From Thalassia testudinum (lineage: Eukaryota; Streptophyta; Magnoliopsida; Alismatales; Hydrocharitaceae), in assembly GCA_037157565.1 (NCBI GenBank), contig JAZHRO010000013.1, positions 38,692,501 through 38,756,500 of the forward strand: 64,000 nucleotides of DNA, given 5' to 3'. A program made the translations under genes and the position numbers. Under the pieces are notes generated by a model. It did not search any database. It was not told where the DNA came from and was given only the letters and a program-made list of their open reading frames with translations. This document shows, piece by piece, positions 20,901 through 31,220 of the stretch; within the stretch, counting starts at the first letter, position 1; every line of letters begins with the position of its first letter.

Positions 20901-23675
20901 AACTTATAAGATAATTATCATGCTCATTTCTTAGTGCCTTTTGTTAGTGTCTCTTAGATGATTAAGAAATATCTCATCCTATGGATAATTTAGCATTCTG
21001 GTGTACCAAGCTCCTACAACACTGTTTTAAAAAGCATTCTCAATGGCCATACATAAGTTTTGATCATGGTTCCACTAGATGGGCTTCTAGGAAAGTCTGT
21101 CCAGGACAATGACAAGTCTAGAATGCACCCAGTACAGAGAATGGCCTTGATTTGTTCTTCGATCTAGAACAAGTAATCTTAATTGTGACCTTTCAAAAAA
21201 GAAAGTAATCTTAATTGTGAATGTAACTTGTTTGAAAACTAATTGGAATGCTTGAAAATTTTCTATAAATGTGTTGCTTTAACTTATAAGATAATTATCA
21301 TGCTCATTTCTTAGTGCCTTTTGTTAGTGTCTCTTAGATGATTAAGAAATATCTCATCCTATGGATAATTTAGCATTCTGGTGTACCAAGCTCCTACAAC
21401 ACTGTTTTAAAAAGCATTCTCAATGGCCATACATAAGTTTTGATCATGGTTCCACTAGATGGGCTTCTAGGAAAGTCTGTCCAGGACAATGACAAGTCTA
21501 GAATGCACCCAGTACAGAGAATGGCCTTGATTTGTTCTTCGATCTAGAACAAGTAATCTTAATTGTGACCTTTCAAAAAAGAAAGTAATCTTAATTGTGA
21601 ATGTAACTTGTTTGAAAACTAATTGGAATGCTTGAAAATTTTCTATAAATGTGTTGCTTTAACTTATAAGATAATTATCATGCTCATTTCTTAGTGCCTT
21701 TTGTTAGTGTCTCTTAGATGATTAAGAAATATCTCATCCTATGGATAATTTAGCATTCTGGTGTACCAAGCTCCTACAACACTGTTTTAAAAAGCATTCT
21801 CAATGGCCATACATAAGTTTTGATCATGGTTCCACTAGATGGGCTTCTAGGAAAGTCTGTCCAGGACAATGACAAGTCTAGAATGCACCCAGTACAGAGA
21901 ATGGCCTTGATTTGTTCTTCGATCTAGAACAAGTAATCTTAATTGTGACCTTTCAAAAAAGAAAGTAATCTTAATTGTGAATGTAACTTGTTTGAAAACT
22001 AATTGGAATGCTTGAAAATTTTCTATAAATGTGTTGCTTTAACTTATAAGATAATTATCATGCTCATTTCTTAGTGCCTTTTGTTAGTGTCTCTTAGATG
22101 ATTAAGAAATATCTCATCCTATGGATAATTTAGCATTCTGGTGTACCAAGCTCCTACAACACTGTTTTAAAAAGCATTCTCAATGGCCATACATAAGTTT
22201 TGATCATGGTTCCACTAGATGGGCTTCTAGGAAAGTCTGTCCAGGACAATGACAAGTCTAGAATGCACCCAGTACAGAGAATGGCCTTGATTTGTTCTTC
22301 GATCTAGAACAAGTAATCTTAATTGTGACCTTTCAAAAAAGAAAGTAATCTTAATTGTGAATGTAACTTGTTTGAAAACTAATTGGAATGCTTGAAAATT
22401 TTCTATAAATGTGTTGCTTTAACTTATAAGATAATTATCATGCTCATTTCTTAGTGCCTTTTGTTAGTGTCTCTTAGATGATTAAGAAATATCTCATCCT
22501 ATGGATAATTTAGCATTCTGGTGTACCAAGCTCCTACAACACTGTTTTAAAAAGCATTCTCAATGGCCATACATAAGTTTTGATCATGGTTCCACTAGAT
22601 GGGCTTCTAGGAAAGTCTGTCCAGGACAATGACAAGTCTAGAATGCACCCAGTACAGAGAATGGCCTTGATTTGTTCTTCGATCTAGAACAAGTAATCTT
22701 AATTGTGACCTTTCAAAAAAGAAAGTAATCTTAATTGTGAATGTAACTTGTTTGAAAACTAATTGGAATGCTTGAAAATTTTCTATAAATGTGTTGCTTT
22801 AACTTATAAGATAATTATCATGCTCATTTCTTAGTGCCTTTTGTTAGTGTCTCTTAGATGATTAAGAAATATCTCATCCTATGGATAATTTAGCATTCTG
22901 GTGTACCAAGCTCCTACAACACTGTTTTAAAAAGCATTCTCAATGGCCATACATAAGTTTTGATCATGGTTCCACTAGATGGGCTTCTAGGAAAGTCTGT
23001 CCAGGACAATGACAAGTCTAGAATGCACCCAGTACAGAGAATGGCCTTGATTTGTTCTTCGATCTAGAACAAGTAATCTTAATTGTGACCTTTCAAAAAA
23101 GAAAGTAATCTTAATTGTGAATGTAACTTGTTTGAAAACTAATTGGAATGCTTGAAAATTTTCTATAAATGTGTTGCTTTAACTTATAAGATAATTATCA
23201 TGCTCATTTCTTAGTGCCTTTTGTTAGTGTCTCTTAGATGATTAAGAAATATCTCATCCTATGGATAATTTAGCATTCTGGTGTACCAAGCTCCTACAAC
23301 ACTGTTTTAAAAAGCATTCTCAATGGCCATACATAAGTTTTGATCATGGTTCCACTAGATGGGCTTCTAGGAAAGTCTGTCCAGGACAATGACAAGTCTA
23401 GAATGCACCCAGTACAGAGAATGGCCTTGATTTGTTCTTCGATCTAGAACAAGTAATCTTAATTGTGACCTTTCAAAAAAGAAAGTAATCTTAATTGTGA
23501 ATGTAACTTGTTTGAAAACTAATTGGAATGCTTGAAAATTTTCTATAAATGTGTTGCTTTAACTTATAAGATAATTATCATGCTCATTTCTTAGTGCCTT
23601 TTGTTAGTGTCTCTTAGATGATTAAGAAATATCTCATCCTATGGATAATTTAGCATTCTGGTGTACCAAGCTCCT
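14934..23675. repeat. Tandem satellite array: 23 copies of a 380-bp monomer
   Basis: The word CTACAACACTG recurs every 380 bases from 14934; 23 full units end at 23673, with two further matching bases. I found no difference between any two copies on reading the whole array. The monomer is about 64% A+T. It has a nested direct repeat (AAGTAATCTTAATTGTGA at monomer positions 158-175 and 190-207) and a TTTCAAAAAAGAAAG tract between them. No open frame of note exists on either strand and no transposon terminus is visible. The last copy runs straight into a SINE. The length is twice a plant nucleosome repeat. Confidence 0.97.
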
Positions 23676-23676
23676 G

Positions 23677-23860
23677 CAGTCCTGCCATGTTGAGGGTCCA
23701 GGGGAGGGTTGTACTGCTTTGGGTCTGTTGTATGCAGTCTTATCCAACTTTTTCTCAAGAGCTGTCTCCAGACTCTCCATGACTAGAACATACGAACTCT
23801 AGGTTACAAGGTGACAACTTTTATTGCTTCACCAAGGTTCCCTTCATTTAAGGTATTAAA
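23677..23860 (+). mobile_element. Au-like plant SINE fragment
   Basis: GGGTCTGTTGTATGCAGTCTT, a CAAGAGCTGTCTCCAGACTC-like block, then GGTGACAACTTTTATTGCTT and CACCAAGGTTCCCTTC follow the order seen in plant Au SINEs. These are short RNA-polymerase-III retroposons with a tRNA-derived head that depend on LINE enzymes. The B-box region is damaged and the tRNA-like head is missing or diverged. It directly borders the satellite array. Confidence 0.7.
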
Positions 23861-23940
23861 TTTACTCCACAAAACATGGCCCAGGGAATGAGTTTCATAT
23901 ATCTTATTCTCTCACTTTACATATTCTTAACAGCCACTTA

Positions 23941-24042
23941 GGCAGCCATTAAACCTATGCAGGGTACAGATTCTAGGTTACTAATTGGAAAGGCAGCCAT
24001 TAAACCTATGCAGTGTACAGATTCCAGGTTACTAATTGGAAC
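23941..24042. repeat. 51-bp tandem duplication
   Basis: GGCAGCCATTAAACCTATGC begins at 23941 and again at 23992; the two 51-base copies differ at about four positions. It is in non-coding sequence. The open minus frame over it (23938-24147) merely repeats ISNLESV twice and is not called a gene. Confidence 0.9.
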
Positions 24043-24320
24043 TCGGTGTTCCAAAACCCAGCTCCGTCCATGTAAGAAGACGAAGGAAATAGAAGTAATG
24101 TGAGGTTTGTTGTTTTCAGTTTGGACTTTCACCAATATTTGTGGCATGAGTCAATCATATTCAATATCATTTTATAATCTACTATAATTCTTGCCTTTTC
24201 AAGGTAAGATTTTCCTAGCACACACACAGGAGTTATCCAGTGAGCCTAGGACTCAAATTACTTGTTTGCACCAAACTCATCCGAACACACATAAATCCTT
24301 AAATATCCAGCCATACAAAT

Positions 24321-24494
24321 TGAAAGTTTATCAACTTCGTTGCTGTTAAAAGAAAGCATTAACCCTCTTTTTATAGAGATAAGGATTAGGTATATAAGGA
24401 AACACCATAAATCACAACTCACCTACCAAAAATAATTAAAAATGGTAGGACAACTAACAATAACTAAAAATAGTAGGATGGCTATTTCCTAACA
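24321..24494 (-). repeat. Copia-5 3' LTR
   Basis: Begins TGTTAGGAAATAGCC (minus strand) after the purine tract AACTTGAGAGAG. About 20 bp longer than the 5' LTR because of an internal CAACTAACAATAACT-type expansion. Confidence 0.8.
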
Positions 24495-26011
24495 CTCTCT
24501 CAAGTTGGGGTATAGATATCTAAACCCCAAACTTGTCAAACAAGAAATCATGTCGCTTCTTATTGAGTGTCTTGGTGAGAATGTTAGTCAACTATAGGTC
24601 TAAGGAGACATAGGGAGTGCTAATTTTGCCTTCCATGATAGCATTTCAAATAAAGTGGCAGTTGACCTCATTGTGCTTCATGCGCTCATGGGAGATTGGG
24701 TTGGATGCAATATAGGTCGCTAACCGATTGTAGTAGTAAAGTGGCACTAGTGTCTCAACCTAGATACCTATATCCTATAGGAAGGCCACAACCCACATGA
24801 TCTCACATGCAACGTGAGCCATAGCTTGATATTCAGCCTCAATGCTGGAACAAGCAACTACGCTCTGTTTGTTGCTCCGCCATGACACAAGGTTGCTACC
24901 AAGAAATAGAGTGTATCTGGATGTAGAACGGCTATCCTCTACAGACCCGGTATATTCAACCTCCAAGTAGGTCCTAATATCCATAGATCCACTCACCTTG
25001 TAGTATAGGCCTCAGGCAGGATTACCTTTGAGATATCTTAAGATGAGACATACCTCATGCCAATGGCTAGAACATGGTGCCTGCATATACTAACTAGCTC
25101 TACTAACTGCACAGCTAATGTCCAGCCATGTGATAGTCAGGTACAACAATCATCCAACAAAGCTGCGATATCGGCTCACATCTTCATATAGGGGGTTATC
25201 CTCCTTTGTATCACGAATGCGTTGTGTCTCAATCGGAATGCTAGACGACTTTGCCCCTAGAAAGCCAGTCTCCTCAAGATTTGGAGAGTATACTATCTCT
25301 GAGATAAGGAAAGACTTGATCCTTGGCGAACAACCTATATCCCAAGGAAGTATTGTACATCACCTAGATCCTTCGTCACAAAGGTGGTCTACAAGAAGGT
25401 CTTGATCTGGTGAATATCGTCCTCATTGTCACCAGTTAAAACCATGTCGTCTACATAAATGGCTAGGATAACAACTTTGCTCGCAACTGCCACTCCAATC
25501 TTCCATATAAAAATAGAATGATCTAAGGATGACCGTTGAAAACCAATCCTCTGAATCCCTATGCTCAAGCACTCGAACCAAGCCTTGGGACTCTACTTTA
25601 GGTCGTAGATAGCCTTCCGCAAATGGCAAACATGCTCCCCCAGACTACTATATCTAGGTGGTTGTCTCATGTAGACCTCAGCAAAATCTACATACAAGAA
25701 GGCATTCTTGATGTCCAACTTGTACAATGACCATCATCGGTTAACTGCCATAGCAATAATGATCTCAATAGAGGATTTGCGTGCCACCAAATAAAAGGTC
25801 TCCAAATAGTCAATGCCATAAGTTTGGGTGAAACCATTGACAACAAGGCGAGCCCTATACCTATCAATAGTGCTGTCCACCTGGTACTCGATGGTATAAA
25901 CCCATCGACAATCTACGATAGTAGCACTTAGAGGGCATGGTACTAGCCCTCATGTCCCCCTAGATTGTAAGGCCTGCATCTCGTCATCCGTGGCTACTCG
26001 CCACCTAGGAT
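24495..26011 (-). pseudogene. Copia-5 RNase H and reverse transcriptase (C-terminal part)
   Basis: RNase H is seen at 24775-24996, with DSRSTSRYTLFLGSNLVSWR, then KQSVVACSSIEAEYQAMA. The RT active-site box reads AIYVDDMV near 25440-25460 and is intact locally. Upstream, 25500-25700 encodes the RALYGLKQSPRAWF-like block in broken form, and 25750-26000 the KARLV/FYLVARKS region. Multiple stops occur. The frame is interrupted at 26012 by the MITE and continues at 26653. Confidence 0.8.
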
Positions 26012-26019
26012 CTTGAGAT
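26012..26019. repeat. Left 8-bp target duplication of the MITE
   Basis: CTTGAGAT here and again at 26645-26652, exact. Eight-base duplications are the rule for hAT-superfamily insertions. Confidence 0.88.
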
Positions 26020-26644
26020 CAAAGTTCGAAATGCCGATTTCGACGCCATGTCGATGAAATTGTAGGTACGTATTTCGTGGGCATGCCTTCGTGGAAATGC
26101 CAGTTTTTCGATGGCAAATTTCGACGATTTCAACGGCCCGAAAAAATGACATTTAGAGGCACGCCGAGGGCATGCCGATGCATGCCGACAGAAATGATTA
26201 AAATTTAAAAGACAACTAAATCAAAATGTTAGAAATATATTTACAGTTGTATGTAAGCCTATATGAACAAAAAACGTGTGTGTGTGAAAACTCTCTTTCC
26301 CTCCAACGTTGGTCTCTTTGGTGCGCGGGAAAACTCTCTTCCCCACCAGCGCTTCTTTCTTTCCCTCCTGGCGCGTGGGAAAACTCTCTTTCCCTCCAGC
26401 GCTGGTCTCTTTCCCTCCTGGCGTGCGGGAGAGGACCAAAAAACTCTCCCTCCAGCCCTCTTTCCTGTCCATTGCAGCGCGCGGCCTATCAACGGCATGC
26501 CGTTTCGTCGGCAGCTGTCGGCATGCCGACGATTTCGCTGGCATACCGACGATTTCCCTGTAAACCGACACTATATTCGTGTCGATATACACTCTTTCCA
26601 AAAACCCCCTTGCCGACGACATGCCGTCGGCATTTAAATCACTA
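26020..26644. mobile_element. hAT-type MITE (625 bp) with internal minisatellite
   Basis: Flanked by an exact 8-bp duplication. Termini are imperfect inverted repeats: the left has AAAGTTCGAAATGCCGATTT, the right read inward has GTGATTTAAATGCCGACGGC. Many ATGCCGA/TCGGCAT words cluster near both ends. The middle (26286-26460) has three copies of a GAAAACTCTCTTTCCCTCC-led unit at 43- and 50-base spacings, starting at 26286, 26329 and 26379. Open frames on both strands (26221-26891) come from these repeats. A diverged fragment of the same family is at 35118-35242. Confidence 0.85.
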
Positions 26645-26652
26645 CTTGAGAT

Positions 26653-28260
26653 GCCTCTCCATAGTCTCTGGGAATGGTGGTTATAGTAATGGCAGAGGCA
26701 AACTGTCTAGTCTTCCCCTTCAGGTGAGAAGTCCCAATAAAGTTGGACATCAGATGCAAGGTGCAAGATCATGTAGCCTTCCTCAAAGCAATAGGCCTCT
26801 CATCAACAGAATCTGTCTCACCAGGTTCTATAGTAAGAAGAGTATCCTAAACAGACCGACAGTGGTAAACCTAAGCCTCCTTGGGTGCTAGTTCTATGCT
26901 GACACTTTCCTAAGAGTAATATGGGATCTTCTCAAAGAAGGTGACTTATGCTGTAACTATATATTGCCTATGCATGGGATCATAGCATCTGTATCCTTTC
27001 TGAGTTTATAAATAGCCCAAAAAGATACATTTCACTACTTTCAGAGAAAACTTATCTGGATTCCCATGAACCTAAATAAAACAAATACTCCCAAAGATAC
27101 GAAGGGGCAAGGCAAAGGGTCTGTCACAATCAGGATGTAGTACCTGATACAAAAACCGCCCCTAAAGCATTAATGATGGTACTCTACTGATCAGGTATGC
27201 AACGATTGGTATAACGTCACCCCAAAACTACTTGGGCACCTTCATGTAAATCATCAATGTTCTAGCAATGTCGAGAAGATGCCTCAACTTGCACTCAACC
27301 ACATCATTCTACTGGGAAGGTGAGCGCAAGAAGTTTGGTGGATGGTCTCATGTACACTGAAGAAATCTTGCATCACCCTTTGGACAAATTCCATAACATT
27401 ATCACTCCGAAAAACTTTGACAGTAGAGGAGTAATGCGTTTGAATCTCTGCAGAAAAACTTCGAATAATCTGTGGAATTTCATACCTACTCTCCATCAAA
27501 AAGACCCAAGTAAGGTGGCTATGGTCATCAACAAACACAACATAGTACCTATGTCCTCCGATACTCAAGACTCCAGCGAGCCCCCACACGTCACAATGGA
27601 CAAGGGCAAAAGGGATCGTGCTTGCCCCATCACATCGTCGTGGAATAGTGCTCCAATGATGCTTCCCTAACTAACAATCCTCACAATCCAGAGTTAATAA
27701 GCCTAACAACTCAGTATACATCTGACGCATCTTTCCCATTAAAGGATGCCTAAGTCGCCAATGCCAAAGCCATGGATCACTAGCAATGGAAACTACCCCA
27801 GCAAACAAGGTCAGTATATCCAAAAAGTAAAGTCTGTCTCTCTTCAGGGTGGTTATCATTCGAATAACTACCCTTTTACTTTAAAAAAAAATTTGTCACT
27901 CTTCAGCCCATCACCAATGATCTCATTGGTGTGTTTGTCCTGGAAGTAGCAATGCTTGTCATTAAATATGACTCTACACTGGAGATCCTTACATATCTTG
28001 CTAACAAAAAAACTCAAGAGAAACTTGAGGGTGGCATGTACTTCTCCAATCCTCAGAATCGGGGAAACTTGGACTTCTCCAATCGTGGTAATCAAAGAGG
28101 TTGCCCAATTAGCAACTCGACCCTCTCGAATTCAACATGTTGTGGACAGGTTCTTCAACTTCCCAACGTTCCCAGTGAGGTGGATCGATGCTCCCGAGTC
28201 AATCACCCATGATCCAAATCTCCTCTCCATCTTCTTTGATCTCTCGTAAGTTGAGAGACC
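26653..28260 (-). pseudogene. Copia-5 RT start, integrase, GAG-pre-integrase and protease
   Basis: Integrase core at 27284-27589: GHRYYVVFVDDHSHLTWVFL, then the conserved FRSDN block, and broken C-PHT-like sequence after it. GAG-pre-integrase at 27671-27859 has LWHWRLRHPLMGKM (H-x3-H zinc motif) and DCEDC. The protease active site reads WVIDSGAS near 28185-28216, unbroken locally. Stops and shifts separate these blocks. Integrase would join element cDNA to host DNA; this copy cannot make a polyprotein. Confidence 0.82.
27848..27892 (+). mobile_element. 45-bp LINE 3'-end stub
   Basis: GGTTATCATTCGAATAACTA followed by CCCTTTT and an A-run matches the last bases of LINE-1 at about 34757-34808 (GGTTATCATTTAGATAACTG). 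It is flanked by an imperfect 14-base duplication, CTGTCTCTCTTCAG at 27834-27847 and TTGTCACTCTTCAG at 27893-27906. This is an extreme 5' truncation. Confidence 0.75.
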
Positions 28261-28812
28261 ATCTCCACATTGATCTGAATTTTGCCTTATCCTAAGGAAA
28301 AATAAACTTCTTGTGCATGAGAGTGCATGAGAGAAGGCTCATCACACCCCTAGAGAAAAACTCCATCATCAATAATGAGAGAAAACCCATAACCAACCAA
28401 AAGGAGAATTTTGCTCGTGAGAGAAGGCTCATCACGTAGCAACATGGGAACCGGACAGCAGCAACCAAGCAGGTGATTCGACGATGTGTCTGCCGATCTT
28501 CGATGTAGCAACAGCATTGTTGTTGCCTTCCACAATGGCGGTGACGTTGCTACTGTTGTCTTAATGGCAGTAATGGCATTGTAGCTTCCTTCTTCAATCA
28601 TCCTTTGAATCACTATGTAGTTGGTGATTCAAACATCTTGATTTGATGAATATTTGGTGGGATATCAGACTACCGATGGCAGTAATGGCATTGTAGCTTC
28701 CTTCTTCAATCATCCTTTGAATCACTATGTAGTTGATGATTCAAACATCTTGATTTGATGAATATTTGGTGGGATATTAGACTACCGATCTAGGATCACT
28801 GCTCTAATACCA
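28261..28812 (-). other. Copia-5 leader with primer-binding site
   Basis: Between protease and LTR. The minus strand shows TGGTATTAGAGCAGTGAT directly after the LTR (28795-28812), the initiator-Met primer site. A 112-bp tandem duplication fills 28564-28787. Only a very short or no gag can fit here. The open frame at 28350-28613 shows no gag motif. Confidence 0.7.
28564..28787. repeat. 112-bp tandem duplication in the Copia-5 leader
   Basis: Two copies, 28564-28675 and 28676-28787, differing at two bases by eye (TTGGTG/TTGATG and ATATCAG/ATATTAG), so the duplication is recent relative to the element's other decay. Confidence 0.92.
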
Positions 28813-28966
28813 TGTTAGAAAAGATCAACTTGGTTGTTGTTAAAAGAAAGCCTTGGCCGTCGTTTTATAGAAAGAGGACTTAGGTATACAAGGAAACACC
28901 ATAAACCACTACAACTCACCTACCAAAAATAACAACTAAAAATAGTAGGACAGCTATTTCCTAACA
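28813..28966 (-). repeat. Copia-5 5' LTR (154 bp)
   Basis: TGTTAGGAAATAGCTG at its start and TTTTCTAACA at its end (minus strand): TG...CA with a six-base inverted terminus, next to the primer site. Confidence 0.88.
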
Positions 28967-29142
28967 TATACAATCTTGCTTAGCTGAATCTCTATTTGTT
29001 TTTTAGATCGTTTTCAGGATTTCAGCCACTTCTCTAATATTATCCAAGTTCCCTTTAGATTTCTAGGTCCTTATGCTTCAGTTCTTCAAGTTTTAAGTCA
29101 GCACAATGCCATCAACACCACATAATCATGAAACATAGTAAC
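28967..29142. other. Non-transposon segment downstream of exon C
   Basis: On the minus strand, short helical readings (LKLEELKHKDLEI, then in another frame NLDNIREVAEILKTI) lie within 150 bases of exon C, but stops and frame changes separate them. They may be decayed exon sequence cut by Copia-5 at 28966. Confidence 0.25.
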
Positions 29143-29219
29143 CTTGTAATACGAGACTGAACTGCATCAATTTCATTCTGAATTCTTCTCAAGAGTTCTT
29201 CAAATTCAGTTTCCTCGGC
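29143..29219 (-). CDS. Candidate exon C of the host coiled-coil gene
   Basis: A 77-base segment between acceptor TTTAATTGAAG and donor ACAAG|GTTACT. It enters in phase 0 and exits in phase 2. It reads AEETEFEELLRRIQNEIDAV followed by QSRIT and a split Arg codon. Charge pattern and heptad spacing suggest coiled coil. Entry phase agrees with exon B (38090-38224) upstream and exit phase with exon D downstream. The protein is not identified. Confidence 0.55.
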
Positions 29220-30438
29220 CTTCAATTAAACCATCCAAAAGAAAAGTTAAAAAAAGAGTTTAAAAGAAATGCAAAACAAAAATACACTGCAGAAGAAATT
29301 CAGCAATAACAATGAATGCGTTGCATTTAATAACTAGCAAGACAAATTCCTGCAGATCTGTGCAGATCCAACTTCCTGCATGTAGGAAGCTATGGCGATC
29401 TTAAATAATTTCTCCTCAACTAATTACAAGAAAGGAACTGTTCAAAGGACATGCGCAGGATTTTTTGTAAAATAGAAAAATAATGGGTATGGTTGTGATT
29501 CTCTTCTTCACCCTTGATATCAAAACTCAGACATCTGACAGCTCATTTAAGCAAAAATGGATACTGTAGCAAACGAGCACAATAAAACATAAAAACATGC
29601 ATGTCTCTGCACTATTTTTTTTTCCCATTATATAAGTAAATAATTTCCAACTCAAATAAAAAAGGTATTCATTTTCGGCATGACAAAGCAATGCCAGGAG
29701 AAGACAATTGCATCTCTGTAGAGTTTTTCTGGCATTCTTTACCTCTAATAACAAAGAAAGATAACAAGTAACTGCAATCGGGAACACTCTATTGACCAAA
29801 TGTCATGTACCAGTGGTGACAACCATCTTAAGATGGTAGCAGCATACAGATCACCACTTCACACAAAGTCCTACCTCACCGAGCTTAAAGATGGGAGTAT
29901 AGCATATAAATATCAAGGAATGACCATTGCCATACTTTGATAAGATTTTTGAATTGCTGATTAGGTTCTTGCTTGGTCATAAATTCATCACATAATAGGC
30001 CACAGTTCTCAAACTAGTCTCTAGTATAGGTTCAACTACCAGAAGGCTTCCAGGCCCTCGAAGAAGCAGTGAAAAATATGAAATAGTCCACTGTGCAAGT
30101 GCAACAAGTAGAAATAATTGCACAACAGCTCAAGATATCCATGGAAATAATTTTTGAAGAGGGATATCCACGGAAACATAGACATGCCCAACAATGTACA
30201 AATATCCCCAGATGTCAATTTGAGAAATTTCCAAATAACAATATTCATAAATTTGATGCAAAGCACTGTTAAAGCTGAAAAACTCCTCACAACACCAACA
30301 CAAAAACAATGATGAAAATTTTATAAAATACAAATCCATCCTTTCTTTAAGTAGAAAACAGAGATTCTAAAACATCCACAACGAAGTCTTAAATTTAGTT
30401 TTAAACAACAAACAGCTTGCATCCACAAAATACCTGGA
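29220..30438. other. Intron-like single-copy sequence
   Basis: No repeat or gene recognised. The open minus frames at 29527-29799 and 30036-30339 are hydrophobic, lack family resemblance and are probably chance. Confidence 0.35.
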
Positions 30439-30812
30439 AAAAACTAGTCTATGCCGTTTCATGCCTGACCTAAGGGTAAACCGAGAAGCAGTATCCACAG
30501 ATGTGTAGTCTTCCTTCCTCTTCTCTGGGAAGGCACTTTTCTCCACTTTCTCAGTCTCCAAGCATTCACTTTCAATGTCTTCTTTTTAGCTTCTCTATGA
30601 AATATTTATCATTTAATTTCTTAGCATCAAGACCAGGCACGTTGATGTTAGTGGATGTAGCAATAACACATGATTGGTGCACACACCTCAAAGGCACTCC
30701 ATTCACCTTAAAGCAAACACTGACAAAAAGCAATCTAAACTCTAGCTGCTTGAAGAACACCAACCTCTTGCCAATGAATTGCCCTGTCAGTGATATCAGC
30801 AAAATCCGGGGC
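30439..30812 (-). pseudogene. RPL6: 60S ribosomal protein L6 (eL6) retropseudogene, C-terminal part
   Basis: Covers roughly the last 125 residues of cytosolic ribosomal protein eL6 (about 230 residues when complete). The first frame reads LTGQFIGKRLVFFKQL, FKVNGVPLRCVHQS and VIATSTNINVPGL, then KLNDKYFIEKLK. A one-base shift near 30585 moves to a second frame with ETEKVEKSAFPEKRKEDY and the ending FTLRSGMKRHRLVF, where eL6 normally stops; the stop codon is lost. There is no intron across this stretch and the N-terminal half is missing, as expected of a 5'-truncated mRNA copy made by LINE machinery. eL6 is a large-subunit protein; this copy is not functional. Confidence 0.87.
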
Positions 30813-30922
30813 TTTGTGCTGGCTTGAGCTCAGTCAGCTTGGCTTGTGGTGTCAGGTGTGGAATGCTTGGCATCATAGGTGTGTACTATTTGGAATGTAA
30901 AGCTTAGCAACTTCTTCCTGAT

Positions 30923-31220
30923 GTGGTGGATCCTGTGGCTGTGATTGGCATTGATGGTCTAAATCCCGTGCTTCTGGTATATTTTAAGCTAGGAAGAACT
31001 GGATCCCACAAATGAGCACAACGTTGTGGGTGGTGCCAAAGGCCAATATGCTTGTCCTGAGACATGGTAGGTGGATTGCTACTTGGAGTCCAAGGCTCGA
31101 TTGGCTTCTCTCGAGGCAGTGGATCTCATGGCTGTGCTTGGCCTTGATGTCCCAATCCCGTGCTTGTGGTACAACTTCAATTGCAGACAAACTGGATCTC
31201 TCAAATAAGCTCAGAGTTGT
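30923..31220. repeat. Diverged direct duplication, about 197-bp spacing
   Basis: GTGGATCCTGTGGCTGTG...AATCCCGTGCTTCTGGTA at 30923 onward recurs as GTGGATCTCATGGCTGTG...AATCCCGTGCTTGTGGTA from about 31120, followed in both by ACTGGATC and GTTGTGG. Copies are diverged with small gaps. No protein is recognised in either. Confidence 0.65.

Larger units (their letters stand above)
24321..28966 (-). mobile_element. Copia-5: near full-length degenerate copia element with two insertions
   Basis: Minus-strand copia element with LTRs at 28813-28966 (5') and 24321-24494 (3'), an intact-looking primer site and the domain order protease, integrase, reverse transcriptase, RNase H. Most of gag is missing between the leader and protease. 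A 625-bp MITE sits in the RT and a 45-bp LINE stub near the protease/GAG-pre-integrase boundary. Frames are broken throughout. The flanks (CAAAT on the left, TATAC on the right) do not form an exact 5-bp duplication. Confidence 0.85.

Noticed and set aside
14934..23675. CRISPR array or protein-coding repeat
   Set aside because: There are no spacers (units are contiguous and identical), no open frame and a plant context.
26221..26891. Open frames up to 221 codons on both strands over the MITE
   Set aside because: They come from the CT-rich internal repeats of the MITE and cross its end into antisense copia sequence.
29527..30339. Hydrophobic minus-strand open frames that could be membrane proteins
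   Set aside because: AT-rich intron-like sequence read through poly-T tracts; no splice or start support and no family likeness.
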